Below are positions 57,201-64,000 of a stretch of 64,000 bases of DNA, piece by piece; within the stretch, counting starts at the first letter, position 1, and each line of letters begins with the position of its first letter. A model generated the notes under the pieces. The model had not been told where the DNA came from. It saw only the letters and a program-made list of their open reading frames with translations, and searched no databases. Source of the stretch: Candidula unifasciata (lineage: Eukaryota > Mollusca > Gastropoda > Stylommatophora > Geomitridae); the NCBI GenBank assembly GCA_905116865.2, contig CAJHNH020000233.1, forward strand, positions 124,001 to 188,000, read 5' to 3'. A program made the translations under genes and the position numbers.

Positions 57201-58141
57201 CATCAAGTAACTAGCCACACAATACAGTAAAAGTTGCATTCAAATACAACAAATACTTTACAAAAAAGAAGTAAGGCTTTGATTTTTATTTAAATGAAAT
57301 ACCCACTTTTGACATCAGTGAACCAGCCAAGAAAAAGCTGTAACTTCTGGTCAACAGACGTGAACAAACAGCTGTAAACAACCAGAAAGGGAAGAAAATA
57401 CCCATACTAGTCAACATGAACATCCTCATTAATGCTGGGATTTAAACTGTCTGCATCCACCAGCTCAAGACTGGATGGGACTTTCCCTTTTATAGTTGAG
57501 ACTGAACAGAAGCAAGTTACAGCATGCTGAACTTTGCCGGGTAGTTAGCTGTTTCGATCGCACATCTATTGTCTTTTGGTCAGGTGTGTGTGCTGTTGCT
57601 GTTGCTATAACAAAACGATCTATTTGGCCCATCAATGGCCAGCGCAAGATATACCACTGCAGGATAAATATGCAAGTCAGCGTTTCCAAGGAAGTGGCAC
57701 TGCGACCCAGCATAACTTTCCCACCCCTGTTCTTAGCGCGGGTAGGTCGAAATAATTAAAAACTGCATATATTATAGAACTGAAAGGCAACTACGTCGAA
57801 CACCATGCCATGAACTGCACTCCGCTTACTTAGCTTAACAAATTATAATATTATGTGGACCCGCGTGTTTCTGTACAGACTTATGACTGCGTTATTAATG
57901 TAGATGTTTCCAAAGTTTCATTCTTCACTTACGACTTACGTTCCACTGATTCCCTTATCGTAATTCTACTTATGCTAATTAGGCTCTTTTCTTTATCGGT
58001 AACTTTTTTTTTAACAATTAATATAAAGGAAATGTTTAGAAGCCACAAAATATCAACAAGACACTCACCTCTGTCGAATTTTTTGCCGTCAGGATCGACA
58101 TGTTTCACATCAAAAATGTCCTCAAACAAAACCCCGGCCAT
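45124..58141 (-). CDS. POLR2H: RPB8/RPABC3 gene, exons 1-3 (3' end not found)
   Basis: RPB8 is the ~150-residue OB-fold subunit shared by nuclear RNA polymerases I, II and III; it packs against the largest subunit. Three minus-strand exons join in frame to give residues 1 to about 111. Exon 1 opens [19 protein letters not shown], exon 2 gives [16 protein letters not shown], and exon 3 gives [20 protein letters not shown], all hallmark RPB8 sequence. Lengths are 73, 84 and 175 bp. Splice phases are consistent: G|TG for Val at junction 1, G|GT for Gly at junction 2, CT|N for Leu at the last donor. All sites are GT-AG. Introns are 10,835 and 1,890 bp. The final ~39 codons (expected to start at a YVSYGGLL-like segment) were not found to the left, so intron 3 may exceed 45 kb, or the gene copy may be incomplete. 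No disabling change is seen in the three exons. Confidence 0.95.
45405..45640 (-). mobile_element. SINE-B copy in POLR2H intron 2
   Basis: Minus-strand tail to head: GACCAAACGGCACTCTTCTG, GGTCAAAATCACGCCTGCTG, CCCATTCAAGGCTGGTCGAT and CCTACGACCTTCAGATCTGC (box-B side) on the plus strand. Confidence 0.82.
45664..45742 (-). repeat. 80-bp repeat, inverted mate at 41806-41885
   Basis: GTGCGTAGCTAGCATCGTA and ACAGTACTAGTAACTGG are reverse complements of sequence at 41806-41885. In both places the block lies directly 5' of a SINE-B head, so it may be a 5' extension of that SINE subfamily. Confidence 0.8.
45745..47149. other. POLR2H intron 2, remainder
   Basis: Contains a poly-G (45870-45882) and a tRNA-like head relic near 46165-46215 (GGCCGAATGGCTAGTGCTG). 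Otherwise unrecognised, AT-rich. Confidence 0.45.
47150..47233 (-). CDS. POLR2H: POLR2H exon 2
   Basis: Acceptor TTTTTCAG precedes 47233; 84 bp encode [18 protein letters not shown] and then [11 protein letters not shown]. Donor GG|GTAGGT at 47149. The 21 residues around [10 protein letters not shown] are near-invariant in animals (established family knowledge). Confidence 0.95.
47460..47545 (+). mobile_element. Repeat-F fragment
   Basis: CTCAGTGTGGGTTTCGGGG, CCCATAACAAGCATGTCG. It matches the blocks at 33970-34060 and 58795-58855. Confidence 0.5.
47755..48252. repeat. 32-bp minisatellite, ~15 copies, POLR2H intron 1
   Basis: Unit CTAATGTCCCTCTCCTCTTC plus TTCGAACACCCC. Pyrimidine-rich on the plus strand. 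The first two units are diverged. Confidence 0.95.
48498..48592 (-). mobile_element. hAT MITE remnant
   Basis: CAGTAGATCTTAACCCTCCT, AATGCCGCGACCCTTT and TCGTGTTGTGGTGACC match the right-hand end of the 27441-27617 element in reverse. It is cut off where LINE 3' sequence begins at 48593. Confidence 0.8.
48593..48730 (-). mobile_element. LINE 3' UTR fragment
   Basis: TCTTCTTCCGTTCTCCTG, then ATCCGCAATGTTGTCTCTTG and TAAATTTCACTGC. This matches the 3' UTR of the LINE at 24670-24760 in the same orientation. Confidence 0.7.
49070..49845. repeat. ~110-bp tandem repeat, 7 copies, POLR2H intron 1
   Basis: Unit has TTCTTCTTTGGCTTTCCATC, TAAGTGCCTCGATACCTTCC, TCGGGGTATCGCTCAGGG and a GATGCTGGTTGCATGGTGG block. 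Spacing between GGCTTTCC motifs is 107, 110, 110, 110, 111 and 110 bp. Confidence 0.95.
50031..50431. mobile_element. SINE-E inverted pair
   Basis: The left arm 50031-50169 and right arm 50291-50431 are inverted copies, roughly 90% identical, of a tRNA-like SINE with GGTTCAATTCCCGGCAC (box B) and CTATCTTTCTACTTCTTTC. The spacer is about 120 bp with a poly-G (50231-50240). Either two head-to-head insertions or an inverted duplication. Confidence 0.82.
50455..50660 (+). mobile_element. LINE 3' end
   Basis: CAGTTCATAGAGGCAACATA and GGCCATATGAAACCAACCGA match the 3' UTR of the LINE at 14400-14460 (GTTCATAGAGGCAACCCACC, ATATGAAACTGAACGC). Ends in an A-rich tail. Confidence 0.7.
50661..51177. other. 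No gene recognised (intron 1)
   Basis: Unique-looking. Minus ORF 50722-50937 has no motif. Confidence 0.4.
51178..51480 (+). mobile_element. SINE-C copy
   Basis: GGAGCTGCGTGGTCTCGAGC head, GGTCCCGGGTTCGAGCACCG box B, CACGTGGACTTATAGTAATT, then AGCACTTATGGGTCATTACC end. Shorter than the 39075 copy through loss in the middle. Confidence 0.87.
51481..52140. other. Intron 1 sequence with a SINE-E relic
   Basis: 51936-52065 aligns with the SINE-E right arm (TCTTAGTACACTTGTTCTTG, TTATCTAGCGTGTCCTTCTA, AGTGTCGATTAATACGTGC). The rest is unrecognised. Confidence 0.55.
52145..52290 (+). mobile_element. SINE-B 3' part
   Basis: AAGTAAAGGCGGCTGGCGTG, ATGCTGACCACATCACCCAC, CCGATTGGTCTATAAAATAT, GACGTGGGAAAGGGTCC. 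Another tRNA-like head without a body lies at 52490-52540. Confidence 0.82.
52555..53200 (-). mobile_element. LINE RNase H domain fragment
   Basis: Minus-strand reading, with frameshifts: [10 protein letters not shown] near 53150 (catalytic Asp), TTSNMTMEM (catalytic Glu region) near 53045, [17 protein letters not shown] near 52860, then [19 protein letters not shown] to 52613. Same family as 30745-31380 but more complete on the N-terminal side. It also shares the non-coding end (CGAGTTATGAGTTAGATTAT on the plus strand). Confidence 0.85.
53455..53548 (+). mobile_element. SINE-B 3' part
   Basis: CAGGTGCAGTCCTGGGAAGC, GACGTGATGCTGACCACATC and CCGATTGGTCTATAAAAATA. The head and extreme tail are missing. 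Confidence 0.82.
53742..54227. mobile_element. hAT-type MITE, 486 bp
   Basis: Starts CAGCGTTGCCACTTT and ends AAAGTGGCAACACTA, an inverted repeat of about 15 bp with two mismatches. A perfect 8-bp target duplication AATAAAAG flanks it (53734-53741 and 54228-54235). The body is AT-rich with many GATGTTTTT motifs and no transposase ORF. Confidence 0.93.
54236..54600 (+). mobile_element. LINE RT C-terminal fragment
   Basis: [20 protein letters not shown] (residues across 54326-54385), then a KWEIEG, RKRRCPK and [14 protein letters not shown] series with stops. This is the [R]xLGHVxRM...GRPxxTW...WR region that ends LINE ORF2 proteins. Confidence 0.72.
54822..55250 (+). mobile_element. LINE 3' end (ORF2 C-terminus plus AAG tail)
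   Basis: ORF 54822-55226 has [47 protein letters not shown] and a [12 protein letters not shown] end. The stop is followed within 20 bases by GAAGAAGAAGAAG. Best-preserved example of this module in the window. Confidence 0.88.
55260..55820. other. No gene recognised (intron 1)
   Basis: AT-rich; several chance ORFs. Confidence 0.4.
55824..56030 (+). mobile_element. Repeat-F copy, longest
   Basis: GATAAGTCGCCCATGTGGGT, TGGGGTACCCATTGGGTGG, CACAGCCTAGCTGTGAGCTG, AACCACTTTTAAGGGCAAGC. The two ends match 33970, 47460 and 58795 (left) and 26935 (right). Confidence 0.65.
56195..56600 (+). mobile_element. LINE RT C-terminal fragment
   Basis: ORF 56140-56478: [19 protein letters not shown], then [20 protein letters not shown] and [12 protein letters not shown], a degraded GKRGRGRP block, frameshift, and the 3' end CTGACTGGTGACAAG. 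Same family as 43965 and 60235. Confidence 0.82.
56601..58068. other. POLR2H intron 1, 5' part: no feature recognised
   Basis: No SINE or LINE match noticed. The ORFs at 57465-57759 overlap on both strands and carry no motif. Confidence 0.45.
58069..58141 (-). CDS. POLR2H: POLR2H exon 1
   Basis: Start ATG at 58141-58139, 24 codons plus one base (MAGVLFEDI...KKFDR). Donor GAG|GTGAGT follows at 58068. The start matches the conserved RPB8 N-terminus. Confidence 0.95.
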
Positions 58142-58980
58142 TGTATAACCAACTAGAATCTACCTTAAACGGTGTATATAGTCTACACGACGCGATATTC
58201 CAGCTATGCGAAACTTGGATGATTGAAGAAACTTATTTGTTTCCAGCGAATATCGATTGTTTCCAGTTTATGATTCCACCGAACATGCAGCTTCTTGTTT
58301 ACGGGGCCAGATTCTTTTCACAGGAGAGCGCTCGGCGGGAGATAACTACCAGTTTCACATCTGCAGAGTTATCACATTGGATCTGTTGGTAACGAATTGT
58401 CCTAATGAAGTTTACGGAGACGTGTCCCTGCAGCGTGGCACCCGAAAATGCTGAACATGTGTCTAACACTGTCAACTGTATGCTGACAACAGAGACGCAA
58501 TCAGGCCTGTTCCAACAACAATGAAGACAAAATTGTATGGTACACGAGAGGATATGAATTGCACGATAGCTTTCATAAAAGCTACCAGCCTCCTGATATG
58601 TTTTCTGACAAAAGGATCGAAGAAGCAGAAGCCCTAATAAAGAACACATTTTTTGTTATTTTAATGCTCGATTTCCGGTTATCGACGGGGTTGCTAATAT
58701 AACCTAACAGCTTCGCAGGGGTGAAATGGTCTTTACATGCTTAGGTCTGCAGGCGGCACCGGACTAGAGTTGCTGCCACGGGTGCACCGATTATTAGTTT
58801 ATTTTCTCGTGCGGGCTCCGGGCCCCGTTATGGGACAGGGCATGAAAAGACCTACTTCACAATACTCTAAATACAACGAGTGTATAACTCAACTGTGAAT
58901 ATACTTTTTGTTTGGTTTTATATCTTTTCTTGGTATAACTCAATTGGGTACAGACTGCTACCCGAGATAAGGAAATTACA
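58142..58980. other. POLR2H upstream flank
   Basis: Should contain the POLR2H promoter and 5' UTR. No convincing core element can be assigned: one TATATA at 58175-58180 lies too close to the ATG. A repeat-F block lies at 58795-58855 (GTGCGGGCTCCGGGCCCCGT). Confidence 0.45.
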
Positions 58981-58984
58981 AGCT

Positions 58985-59140
58985 CAAAGTATTCAACTGA
59001 TATCACTGACTCCAACAAGTATGCCGTACCATTCGACCAACTTGGAGCTTGTTTCGATCTGCCTGAGTGACAAGTAACCAACAGTCTGCATACAAATAAT
59101 CAGTCGCAGTGTACATTTGGTAAACGTAAAGAAGAAGTTA
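58985..59140 (-). mobile_element. Repeat-D copy
   Basis: CCATTCGACCAACTTGGAGC, TCGATCTGCCTGAGTGACAA, CCAACAGTCTGCATACAAAT and GGTAAACGTAAAGAAGAAG. The AAG end is at the right. Confidence 0.68.
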
Positions 59141-59329
59141 AGTTCGTCTGAGGTTGAACAGAGTATCTGGGGTTGCCCTGTCAGTCTGCAATCCAGAATA
59201 TATATATATATATATTGTGTTAATCTCACGGCTGCAAACCAAACCGGTAGCATCACAGAGGGACAACCGATTTATCGAAGCTTGTCGACCCAAAGTAGGT
59301 TAACATCCTTGCAGGGTAGATTTTCAATC

Positions 59330-59440
59330 ATTGATTTTGGTTCCCATATCTGTCCAACCTAAAACGAGTACCAGGGAATTTTATAGAAAGTAAAGTGGCC
59401 GGCGTAATGTTGTCGACCTCACTCGCTGAATAGACAGAGC
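59330..59440 (+). mobile_element. SINE-B core fragment
   Basis: GGTTCCCATATCTGTCCAAC, CTAAAACGAGTACCAGGG, GTGGCCGGCGTAATGTTGTC. Both ends are lost. A small TA run lies at 59197-59215. Confidence 0.62.
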
Positions 59441-59784
59441 AGCTTCCATCAACGTTACACGGACTAGACTGGCTGATAGTAACAAATCTTTGACGCAAAC
59501 ACGGTTGCAAAATCTCGGACTAAAGCATAGTTGTGCTTCAGGTGTTTTTAGTGACAGTCCGGCACGGAGGATCATCAGTATCAAAAATGATTCGCAGTGT
59601 GTGTCAAAAAGATGTGAACATAGGATAACGCTACACAGCATACACTTTGAGGAAGAAAAAAACACTAAAATTAAATATAGAAACGTATTTGAAAACTCTC
59701 ACATTATCAATTAATTTTTTTTTTGTTTTTTTTTTTTTGGAGAGCGAAGGGCAGGTGGTGGTAATAAATTATATCATTTTGATT

Positions 59785-60090
59785 TAAACTTTTAGTGATT
59801 CCCCGTGGTCTTTAGTTAGTTAGATCGGACGACCGTTAGCATTGTTGCGCACGTAAAAAATCCTTGGCAGTTGGAAATCAAAAAGAGTAGCCTTATGACG
59901 CTGGCTGCCTGGGCAAAATTTGGAGCTAAAAATCTACCCAAAGTCTATCAGGATCCTCGTCGGTGATACAGAGCTTATGCACTTTTTTTTTTTTTTTTTT
60001 TAGACTCAGACTTGAGTTAGAAGAAAAACGGAGCACTTATGGGTTACTACCCGTTTGCCATGATGTTGATCTGTTGTTCAAACCTCCAAC
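59785..60090 (+). mobile_element. SINE-C copy lacking its head
   Basis: TTTAGTGATTCCCCGTGGTC, GGCAGTTGGAAATCAAAAAG, GGCAAAATTTGGAGCTAAAA, then GGGTTACTACCCGTTTGCCA. A poly-T of 19 bases (59983-60001) interrupts it, and 59706-59740 is also T-rich. Confidence 0.83.
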
Positions 60091-60234
60091 CTCTTCTTTA
60101 TCTGCCTTCTATCCCCAGATGATGGAGCACAGGCAATGGACTAAATAACGCCAAGTCGCTCCATCCTTCGCTAATGCATGCAGCTTATCCCATGTCCCTC
60201 CCATCTTAACAACTTTTTTTTTTAGCCTACTTCT

Positions 60235-60720
60235 TCACGTGTTTTTCTTCTGTCTTTATTTCTGCGCTCATCACGTAGCAGGTCCTTCGAAGAACGTCGC
60301 TCTCATCACAGTCTGCCTGAAAGAAACGCGGTCTCTCGCCAGTTCTCCTGTCTCATACACTTTCACACTCAAGGAGTCACTTATATCTTGTGCCCATCTT
60401 CGTGTCGGTCGGCCCCTGCCCCTCCTTTCTGGTACAATGCCTTCTGCTATAATTTTTTCCAATCCTTCGTGGCGCTTGATGTGACCAGAATATTTCAGCT
60501 TTCGAGAAAGGATGCTGTTTATTAGCCAATCTTCCTTGATGTTCAGATCTTTTAAGATGTCAATATTTCTCTTCTTCTTTGTCCAAGATACTCTGATAAT
60601 CTTTCTATAGATTTCAGCTGAAAAGCCCCTATTCTCTTTCTTAAGGACTGAGAGATAGTCCACGACTCACATCCGTATGTAGCCACAGGAAAGATGCATG
60701 CTTTGAGCTCTGGAGAAAAT
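60235..60720 (-). mobile_element. LINE RT C-terminal fragment
   Basis: Minus ORF 60271-60663 carries IYRKIIRVSWTKKKRNIDIL, KDLNIKEDWLINSILSRKLK, YSGHIKRHEGLEK and RRGRGRPTRRWAQD, ending DRVSFRQTVMRATFF. Upstream, the ATYGCESWT-like piece lies near 60650-60690. Best-preserved copy of this family. Confidence 0.88.
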
Positions 60721-61109
60721 AAATTTCAATGAATAAAGCTGGCGTTGGACAGAACACAGGTTGAGAAAATCTGAAAACGATATAACTATAACGTCTTTGC
60801 ACTGGAACCCACAGGGGGGCATGGAAATAAAGGCAGACCAAAAACACAGTTTAAAAGCAGATGGATAATACAATTAAAATTATAGGCAGGACATGGGGTG
60901 CGGTGCATGCAATAGTGAAGGATATGACGACTTGTCGTAAATTTGTTAAGGGCCTCTGATGGATAAAGGGCAGGAAAAGAAGAAAAAGAATGTGCAAAAA
61001 ACACAGAGTGAGAACAGAAACGGTTTAAAGAATATATGAAAGAAATAAAAATATATATATATATACGAAATTTTGTTTGTAATGAGAACGGATGTATGAG
61101 ACATATTGC
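60721..61109. other. No gene recognised
   Basis: No repeat match seen; short TA run at 61052-61064. Confidence 0.4.
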
Positions 61110-61315
61110 AAGTTTAACGAGTACAGGTGTCAGTGTATCTGGTGTTTATAAATTATAATTTCGGCGTTATTTTAGGACAAACACATAAATTTAAATATCT
61201 AGTCACATGGATAACATCCGACAGAAGATGCATCACAGAGATAAAGAACACGATAGGACTGGTTAAAAGGGCATTTTATAATAAAATGAAGAACCTGTTG
61301 TCTTATTCATCTTCG
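61110..61315 (+). mobile_element. LINE RT palm/thumb fragment
   Basis: THKFKYLVTWITSDRRC, then TEIKNTIGLVKRAFYNKMKN corresponds to the [F]KYLGSxITxDGRC...EIxxRIxxAKxAF segment following the RT catalytic motif. It is truncated both sides and joined to repeat D at about 61320. Confidence 0.8.
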
Positions 61316-61329
61316 CGATCACCTGCTGC

Positions 61330-61490
61330 AAACTCCTGGCAGAAAGTTCTGACTGGTCGTCCATCTCTAGACTTGTTTCTTGTTCTAGAATCTGAGAAGC
61401 GCGCACATCCGTTTTACAGATCTGACTTATTTTATATGCAAACTGTTGGTTCCTTGTTTATCAGGCAGGGGCACACCAACTTCGAAGGAA
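61330..61490 (+). mobile_element. Repeat-D copy
   Basis: AACTCCTGGCAGAAAGTTCT, GACTTGTTTCTTGTTCTAG, CCGTTTTACAGATCTGACTT, CAAACTGTTGGTTCCTTG and CCAACTTCGAAGGAAGC. Confidence 0.72.
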
Positions 61491-61552
61491 GCGCTCAATT
61501 AGTTGACTTACGACTTGCTTGTTCGGGGGGCAGTAGGTCTATTCTTGTTTAG

Positions 61553-61582
61553 CCCCCCCCCCCCCCCCCCCCCCCCCCCCCC
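61553..61582. repeat. Poly-C/CA tract
   Basis: About 30 Cs followed by a short CA repeat to 61592, joined to an inverted repeat-F end (GGGCCCCAGAACTCACACAG). Confidence 0.9.
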
Positions 61583-61767
61583 ACACACACACAATAGGGC
61601 CCCAGAACTCACACAGGAGGAACATTTTATGAAATCAAATCATGTTACTGAAAGTTAGGAGAATAATTCTCGCACGCTACGAGATACAGACCCAGCTTCG
61701 ACATACGGCTGGGGATCCCGGGCACTTGACACGCAAGCAAGACAATAATACAAGGCTTTGAGGTTTG

Positions 61768-62012
61768 AGTTGGCACTGTGACTAAGTCGATGCGAACGCT
61801 TCATAATGCCGGGATGCCGGGTTCGATCCCAGCTGCAGGCAATGCGCCTTGCGCTGGTTTCGAAAGTGTAACCAAGAAAGCCGACTGTCAAGAAAGCAAT
61901 GGCAAACTACTGGACGTAAATTGCATCGAACGGAACACCAATGGGTTACTTCCCATATGCCCCTGGCTGTTTGGGTTGGTTTTGCAACGTCCTGTAAAGG
62001 ATACTTAACTAA
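61768..62012 (+). mobile_element. SINE-A copy with 35-bp foreign insert
   Basis: GTGACTAAGTCGATGCGAAC head, CGGGTTCGATCCCAGCTGC box B, core AATGGCAAACTACTGGACG, tail GGTTTTGCAACGTCCTG to TAACTAAC. At 61927-61961, where other copies have GAAAAACCACAACAGCC-like sequence, there are 35 bases perfectly inverted at 62044-62078. Confidence 0.88.
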
Positions 62013-62044
62013 CCTTGAGGTTTGAACAGCGAATCAATGTCATG

Positions 62045-62405
62045 GCATATGGGAAGTAACCCATTGGTGTTCCGTTCGTCTTGTAACTCAAGTCTGAGTC
62101 CGAAGAAGCTCAGCACAGTGCACAGGCTCTGTTACAGCGGTGAGGATCCTGGAATATTTTCGGTAGATTTTTAACTCCAATTTTTCCCAGGCAGCGCCAT
62201 TAGGTTACTCTTTTCGATTTCCAACTGCCAAAGGGTTTTTGTACGTGCGGAACAAAACACACGGTCGTCTGATCTGACTACCCAGAGACCAGGGAGAATT
62301 ACTAGAAGTCAAAAGTCCACGTCAACAAATCCCAGCCCTTACCTGGGATTGAACCCGGAACCTCTAGCACTCGAGGCAGACATCATGCCTTAAGACCAAG
62401 CAGTT
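62045..62405 (-). mobile_element. SINE-C copy
   Basis: Minus strand: CTTGGTCTTAAGGCATGATG head, GGTTCCGGGTTCAATCCC box B, GTAATTCTCCCTGGTCTC, CCAAAAACCCTTTGGCAG region and ...GGGTTACTTCCCATATGCC 3' end. Nearly full length. Confidence 0.88.
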
Positions 62406-62683
62406 TCCTTATTATTAGAGGCTTCGGGGATGTAGTTTTACAGGAGAATCAGTAGAATTTATTTGGGAAGGGAGCTAGGTGGTTTAGGAGCATAAAGAGC
62501 AGCCTATATGTTTTAAAAGAGGCGAGAGCTCAGCGACAACTTACTATAAACATAAGAAAGAGACGGTCATTAAATTTTAGTCACGTTATGAGAAATGGGG
62601 AACACTGTATTATGCTTTGACCAGAGGATACATCTGCGGAAAAAAAAGAGGAAAAAAGATAGAGAACATAACGCGAAAAGATT

Positions 62684-62800
62684 TTTTTTTTTTTTTTTTT
62701 TTTGGTTGGATGGGCGTCGGCACCCGGACTGTTACATGCTGTTAAAGATCGCAAATTGTGGAGATGCATGATCACCCACGGCAGAGCACTTAATGAAGAT
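62684..62800 (+). mobile_element. LINE ORF2 C-terminal stub after a poly-T
   Basis: A T tract (62684-62703) is followed by LLHAVKDRKLWRCMITHG, which resembles the A-DRxxWRxMxxH end of LINE ORF2 proteins. Short and isolated. Confidence 0.5.
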
Positions 62801-63003
62801 TATGATGCTGATAATTGGACAATGGGGATTAACATGTTGAAAGCACCATACTTTTTCTATTGTCCACTCAAGACAGCTCGGTGCATTCTCACTCGATCCT
62901 CTTTTTTCTTGGGGTGTAGAGGTTTTCCAGAAACGTCTCTTTCCGCAGTTTTTCTATCTCTGAAATTGCCGGCCCCAAGCCCGGATGAGAAAGGGAGAGG
63001 GAA

Positions 63004-63024
63004 AGCCCCCCCCCCCCCCCCCCC
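63004..63024. repeat. Poly-C tract
   Basis: About 21 Cs; no other feature. Confidence 0.9.
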
Positions 63025-63139
63025 CTTTCTCCGTAAAACATTATTTGCTATAGAAACTTGCAGGAAAGGATGCCATTCCGACATATAATGGCACATCAGG
63101 AGGATAATCAATGAATGGACAGTTTTTATTTGATGTTAA

Positions 63140-63545
63140 TCAGTCAGTCAGTAGCATTTCCTTTGCGGAACCTTGGACCCATAACAACCCTCCAGAAAAC
63201 GTCTCGATCACAAGCAATATGTGCTGCCTCCGATACACCCAACTTGAGATCATTAACTACATTTGCACCCATCTTCTTTTTGGTCGTCCTCTTCCTCTCT
63301 TCCCTGGCATATACCCCTGCATTATTTTTCTCTCCAAACTTTCTCGACGTTTCAAGTGACCACACAATTTCAATCTTCTGTGTTTTATCGTCTTTAATAG
63401 CCAACCTTCTTCAATATTCAGTTTTTGAAGTATGGGTGCATTTGTTGCTTTCTTTATCCATGATATTTTTAGAACCCGCCTATAACATTTGTAATGAAAG
63501 GCATTTATGCGCTGTTCAGCTTGTTTAGTGTTTTCTATGATGACA
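63140..63545 (-). mobile_element. LINE RT C-terminal fragment
   Basis: Minus ORF (from 63931 to 63257) reads FHYKCYRRVLKISWIKKATN, APILQKLNIEEGWLLKTIKH, KLCGHLKRRE and [14 protein letters not shown], then a frameshift into an ACDRDVFWRVVMGPRFRKGN end. Same family as 56195 and 60235. Confidence 0.85.
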
Positions 63546-63559
63546 TGTAATTTTAGTTT

Positions 63560-63935
63560 TAGGCAAACAGGCAATTTGATTTGCGTGCCTTTATATGGTG
63601 GGGTTGCCTCCTTGGGGCTCTCGTGCCTGCCGTCTGGCTGATTCATGGTTATACCAACTACTTCCGGAGACGCATGAATGAAGCATTCAGGTTCAGCCAG
63701 AACCTTCTCCTTTTTCAGCCGGGTCCGGGACCGGAGTTCAGCAAGGTACAACAAGGTAATATTTTGACGTGTCCGTAGAATGCCCTTGTGAAACCAGTGT
63801 GCAAAAAATAAAATGGAGTACCTAGCATTTGTTCCCTCTGGACTGTATTCTGTATTTGATGCGTGGCTCTCTGAATGTGGGCTTAAACCTCCATGTAGCT
63901 GTCCGGAAGATAAAGAATATTTCTTCCACAAACTG
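63560..63935 (-). other. Unassigned upstream part of the 224-aa ORF
   Basis: The reading frame stays open upstream of the LINE fragment (FSPEGTNARYSILFF-like and ITLLYLAELRSRTR text). This part matches neither the LINE copies nor any family I know. Probably an unrelated repeat fused by chance. Confidence 0.35.
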
Positions 63936-63937
63936 GC

Positions 63938-64000
63938 GCTGTCTGTGGCTTAGGCGTTGCGAACGCGCTTTATAATGCCAGGGTGCCGGGTTCGATCCCA
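63938..64000 (+). mobile_element. SINE-A head, cut by window end
   Basis: GCGCTGTCTGTGGCTTAGGC and TGCCGGGTTCGATCCCA match the tRNA-like head; the copy continues beyond the window. Confidence 0.85.

Noticed and set aside
58175..58180. TATATA as POLR2H TATA box
   Set aside because: It lies only about 35-40 bp upstream of the ATG, which would leave almost no 5' UTR.

Overview
This is eukaryotic, almost certainly animal, DNA. The evidence is a spliced gene with GT-AG introns, tRNA-derived SINEs, non-LTR retrotransposon (LINE) 3' ends, hAT-type miniature transposons and a very heavy load of micro- and minisatellites. The combination fits a marine invertebrate, most plausibly a gastropod or other mollusc, but nothing here proves the taxon.

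The only host protein gene I can defend is POLR2H (RPB8/RPABC3, the small subunit shared by RNA polymerases I, II and III). It lies on the minus strand: exon 1 at 58069-58141, exon 2 at 47150-47233, exon 3 at 45124-45298. Reading frame and splice sites agree across all three exons, which encode residues 1 to about 111 of an expected ~150. The last coding exon was not found by eye in the window. Everything left of 45124 may therefore be intron 3, or the final exon may lie in sequence I missed. Exon 3's last 10 bases and its splice donor have been tandemly multiplied into a six-unit minisatellite.

Layout. 0.2-6.2 kb: a young non-autonomous LTR retrotransposon (518-6090, 4-bp target duplication) inserted in a G-rich minisatellite, with one 686-codon gag-like ORF. 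6.2-6.5 kb: 15-bp minisatellite. 7.6-11 kb: a decayed LINE ORF1 and a 5'-truncated LINE with an 11-bp target duplication. 11-20 kb: two SINE families (A and B), LINE ends, GAA, TA and TG microsatellites. 20.5-30.6 kb: a run of minisatellites, one carrying 12 perfect TGACGTCA sites, plus an intact hAT MITE. 30.7-45 kb: RNase H LINE debris, SINE-C copies with a TCTA tail, a LINE-derived tandem array, further MITEs. 45-58 kb: POLR2H, whose 10.8-kb first intron holds more minisatellites, a SINE inverted pair, LINE remnants and a hAT MITE. 58-64 kb: upstream flank with nested LINE/SINE debris.

The very long low-complexity ORFs (poly-E/K/R/S/F/L, YDSHD-type, IYIY-type) are read-throughs of tandem repeats, not genes. 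Names such as SINE-A to SINE-E and repeat D/F are local labels for sequences that recur within this window; no database was consulted. Edges of decayed repeats are approximate.
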